In this document: positions 63,553 through 64,000 of the stretch, piece after piece
How the letters are laid out: every line of letters starts with the position of its first letter
How positions within the stretch are numbered: position 1 is the stretch's first letter
NCBI RefSeq assembly: GCF_003367195.1
Contig: NZ_QRGO01000001.1
Location: 2,714,501 to 2,778,500, forward strand
From: Undibacter mobilis
Lineage (GTDB): Bacteria; Pseudomonadota; Alphaproteobacteria; Rhizobiales; Xanthobacteraceae
Length of the DNA stretch: 64,000 nt
Direction: 5' to 3'
Translations under genes and position numbers: made by a program
The notes under the pieces: model-generated
What the model was told of the DNA's origin: nothing
Databases searched by the model: none
What the model saw: only the letters and a program-made list of their open reading frames with translations

Positions 63553-64000
63553 ATGACCGATACAATCGACCTCGACGCCTATATGGCCCGCATCGGCTAT
63601 GACGGCCCGCGCGCGCCGACGCTTGAGACCTTGCGCGACCTGCATCGGCTGCATCCCATTGCCATCGCTTTCGAGAATCTCGATCCGCTGCTCGGTCGAC
63701 CGGTGCCGATCGACCGGGAGGCGCTCGAGAACAAGCTCGTCCATGCCGGGCGCGGCGGCTACTGTTTCGAACAGAACCTGCTTTTTTCCCATGTGCTGCG
63801 AGCGCTGGGTTACACGATCCATGAGCACACGGCGCGCGTGTTGTGGAACCGCCCGGAAGGCGTGCGCACGCAGCGCTCTCATCTCCTGCTACTCGTCGAT
63901 ATCGAGGGTGCGCGTTATGTCGCCGACGTTGGCTTCGGCGGCAATGTGCTGACTGCGCCGTTGCTGCTTGACCACTCAGGGCCGCAGCAGACGCCACACG
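63553..64000 (+). CDS. arylamine N-acetyltransferase, partial (cut by window end)
   Basis: The first ~149 residues of a family of about 270-280. The catalytic triad is visible: Cys71 in RGGYCFEQN, His110 in QRSHLLLLV and Asp125 in VADVGFGG. It transfers acetyl groups from acetyl-CoA to arylamines or hydrazines. ATG at 63553 has GAGG 5 bases upstream; the ATG at 63550 is adjacent. Seven bases after the preceding gene, so it likely ends the protease-rarA operon. No stop lies within the window. Confidence 0.93.
   Translation, partial: MTDTIDLDAYMARIGYDGPRAPTLETLRDLHRLHPIAIAFENLDPLLGRPVPIDREALENKLVHAGRGGYCFEQNLLFSHVLRALGYTIHEHTARVLWNRPEGVRTQRSHLLLLVDIEGARYVADVGFGGNVLTAPLLLDHSGPQQTPH

Overview
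The window reads as a chromosome segment of a GC-rich alphaproteobacterium, most likely Hyphomicrobiales (the Xanthobacteraceae/Nitrobacteraceae side). This rests on the gene order secE-nusG-rplKA ... rplJL-rpoBC ... rpsL-rpsG-fusA-tuf-S10-spc-alpha with secY-adk-rpsM-rpsK-rpoA-rplQ and no infA or rpmJ after adk, plus a NarK1-NarK2 fusion transporter, a Dnr/NnrR-like regulator and an NnrS protein. Genus and species are inference. No rRNA, CRISPR array, insertion sequence or phage gene was seen.

Region 1 (1-14.4 kb) is a respiratory nitrate reduction block between tRNA-Tyr and a tRNA-Gly/tRNA-Trp pair. On the minus strand, narK (fused NarK1-NarK2), narG, narH, narJ, narI, a parvulin-type isomerase, a 98-residue protein of unknown function, a DUF2478-like protein and a beta-carbonic anhydrase lie head to tail with overlaps or gaps of 22 bases or less. 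Divergently lie a cysteine-free CRP/FNR-family regulator and NnrS. Two FNR/Dnr-type boxes (one perfect) sit in the divergent intergenic region. The block would import nitrate, reduce it to nitrite at the quinol pool, and respond to nitric oxide or low oxygen.

Region 2 (14.4-33.8 kb) holds tRNA-Gly(TCC), tRNA-Trp(CCA), secE, nusG, rplK and rplA, ended by a terminator. Then come genes that do not belong to the translation set: a large autotransporter, a small unknown ORF, a MarR regulator and an aromatic-ring FAD hydroxylase. After them rplJ-rplL and rpoB-rpoC resume, with a structured leader before rplJ, a 444-base hairpin-rich spacer before rpoB, and a strong terminator after rpoC.

Region 3 (33.9-35.9 kb) holds a small secreted four-cysteine protein and a GH13 alpha-glucosidase, between rpoC and rpsL.

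Region 4 (36.3-55.3 kb) runs rpsL, rpsG, fusA, tuf, rpsJ, rplC, D, W, B, rpsS, rplV, rpsC, rplP, rpmC, rpsQ, rplN, X, E, rpsN, rpsH, rplF, R, rpsE, rpmD, rplO, secY, adk, rpsM, rpsK, rpoA, rplQ. L29 carries a long basic C-terminal tail and L5 a basic N-terminal extension. The array's apparent final terminator lies inside the first codons of the next gene.

Region 5 (55.3-64 kb) is accessory and housekeeping: an ankyrin protein, a diheme cytochrome c, a divergent XRE regulator / SDR pair, a divergent zinc-free quinone-oxidoreductase-like dehydrogenase / HxlR regulator pair with a perfect palindrome between them, then a Deg-type protease, rarA, a small secreted protein and an arylamine N-acetyltransferase cut by the window end.
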